Shown here piece by piece: positions 47,031 to 47,796 of a stretch of DNA of 47,796 bases. Below the pieces are notes generated by a model. That model searched no databases and had not been told where the DNA came from. It saw only the letters and a list, made by a program, of their open reading frames with translations. A program made the position numbers and the translations under genes. Position 1 is the stretch's first letter. Each line of letters opens with the position of its first letter. This DNA comes from Deltaproteobacteria bacterium (GTDB lineage Bacteria; Desulfobacterota; Syntrophia; Syntrophales; UBA2210): assembly GCA_019313695.1 (NCBI GenBank), contig JAFDAS010000005.1:1-47796 (forward strand), in the 5' to 3' direction.

Positions 47031-47711
47031 ATGAACCGACTACAAATAGAAAAATTAAAAGATATCCTTTCCACAGCCTCAGATGATATCGGTATAACCC
47101 TCACCAGTCGTGAGATAGATCTCCTCGTTGAATATTACAAAGAACTGTTGATCTGGAACGAAAAGATGTCCCTTGTTTCAATAAAATCCCCTCTCGACAT
47201 ACCAAAACACTTCATCGATTCTCTGACAGTTACAAAATTTATAAAAGATGGGGATTTAAAACTATTGGATATAGGAACGGGAGCCGGTTTGCCGGGTATT
47301 CCCCTGAAGATAAAAATGGAGTCACTTCGTGTTACCCTCCTTGATTCATCCCGAAAAAAGACTTCTTTCCTCAAAAACGTCATCCGCAAGCTCGACCTTG
47401 GAGATGTCTCGGTCGTAAATGGCAGGGCGGAATCATTGATAGATGAAAAAGGGTACAAGGGGGTTTTTGATATCGTAATATCCAGGGCTGCCTTTAAAAT
47501 TTCTCATTTTCTCATACTGGGAGAGCCTTTCCTGTCCGATGGCGGTACTCTGATAGCCATGAAGGGGGGAAATGCAGATGACGAGCTTGAACGGGCGGCG
47601 GATATAATCAGGAAAACGGGGCTTGAATTGACGTGCGCCTATGAAATAAAACTTCCGGTTACAGGTGAATCAAGAAAAATTCTCACTACTGTCCCAAGGT
47701 TAATTGAATAA
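47031..47711 (+). CDS. rsmG: 16S rRNA (guanine-527-N7) methyltransferase RsmG
   Basis: 226 residues from ATG 47031 (a TTG at 47022 adds 3 residues; no clear ribosome-binding site for either). 'LLDIGTGAGLPGIPLKI' (SAM loop), 'LLDSSRKKTSFLKNVIRKL', 'GRAESL' and 'VISRAAFKISHFLILGEP' match GidB/RsmG, while 'LLIWNEKMSLVSIKSP' is the N-terminal block. It methylates G527 in the 530 loop of 16S rRNA; loss causes low-level streptomycin resistance. Its stop leaves 85 bases to the window end with nothing recognised. Confidence 0.93.
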   Translation: MNRLQIEKLKDILSTASDDIGITLTSREIDLLVEYYKELLIWNEKMSLVSIKSPLDIPKHFIDSLTVTKFIKDGDLKLLDIGTGAGLPGIPLKIKMESLRVTLLDSSRKKTSFLKNVIRKLDLGDVSVVNGRAESLIDEKGYKGVFDIVISRAAFKISHFLILGEPFLSDGGTLIAMKGGNADDELERAADIIRKTGLELTCAYEIKLPVTGESRKILTTVPRLIE

Positions 47712-47796
47712 ATTCAGTTGGTTGCTGAGACAGTCCTCTTGGTTTGTGTAGGTTGTATTTGCAAGTACCTGTAAAATGGGCGTTTTCTCGAAAAGA

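Noticed and set aside
1-47796. CRISPR arrays, rRNA and tRNA genes
   Set aside because: No regularly spaced short repeats and no tRNA cloverleaf or rRNA-like sequence was recognised by eye; a tRNAscan-SE/Infernal run would be the decisive check.

Overview
The window looks like a chromosome segment of an anaerobic Gram-negative bacterium, probably a sulfate-reducing or syntrophic member of the former Deltaproteobacteria (Desulfobacterota). This is inferred from gene content: heptose epimerase hldD (LPS), indolepyruvate:ferredoxin oxidoreductase with an FrhB-like flavoprotein, a B12-dependent acyl-CoA mutase module, type I glutamine synthetase and palindromic REP-like repeats typical of such genomes. 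No rRNA, tRNA or CRISPR array was seen.

1-7.3 kb is an accessory region, AT-rich and all on the + strand. It starts with the 3' part of a type IIG-like restriction-methylase, followed by small unrelated genes: a DUF6602-like PD-(D/E)xK protein, a cholera-toxin-like ADP-ribosyltransferase fold protein, a HEPN-like protein, a BrnT/BrnA toxin-antitoxin pair, an orphan HigA, an exported staphylococcal-nuclease-like protein with a helix-hairpin-helix tail, and an NTF2-like protein. Several intergenic gaps hold imperfect palindromes shaped like integron attC sites. Two genes are bounded by exactly complementary R'/R'' boxes (GTTAAGT/ACTTAAC and GTTATGC/GCATAAC). No integron integrase is present, so this resembles a CALIN (cassettes without integrase). 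A 97-bp direct repeat (4344 and 7164) brackets the TA/nuclease part.

7.35-22 kb is an AT-rich catabolic island on the - strand, bracketed by an 87-bp direct repeat (7261 and 21985). In transcription order it holds: a TetR regulator with its own promoter and operator, acyl-CoA synthetase, enoyl-CoA hydratase, amidohydrolase, amino-acid permease, RidA, Glu/Leu/Phe/Val-type dehydrogenase, threonine-synthase-like PLP enzyme, a decayed insertion sequence, an FrhB-like Fe-S flavoprotein, and IorA/IorB. The set suggests uptake, deamination and oxidative decarboxylation of an amino acid to an acyl- or aryl-CoA. Its upstream edge (20.6-22.2 kb) is a graveyard of a group II intron 5' fragment, an IS1380-like transposase fragment and a HicB fragment.

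22.2-29.1 kb (+) is a B12-dependent fatty-acid module: thiolase, XRE-cupin regulator, acyl-CoA dehydrogenase, mutase large and small subunits, MeaB-type GTPase and cobalamin adenosyltransferase. The mutase carries Phe89 and Gln207 where methylmalonyl-CoA mutase has Tyr and Arg. It therefore reads as an isobutyryl-CoA mutase, and the module as isobutyrate/butyrate interconversion and beta-oxidation.

29.1-47.8 kb is mostly core genome: nitroreductase and dynamin-like GTPase (-); ACT-malic enzyme, CrtC/AttH-like lipoprotein, ABC-F ATPase, and a compact CBS / ECF-S / DUF1893 / YjbQ cluster (+); PHP phosphoesterase and HhH-GPD glycosylase (-); glnA-hldD-FAH hydrolase-htrA (-); a TrmJ-like methyltransferase (-) and rsmG (+).
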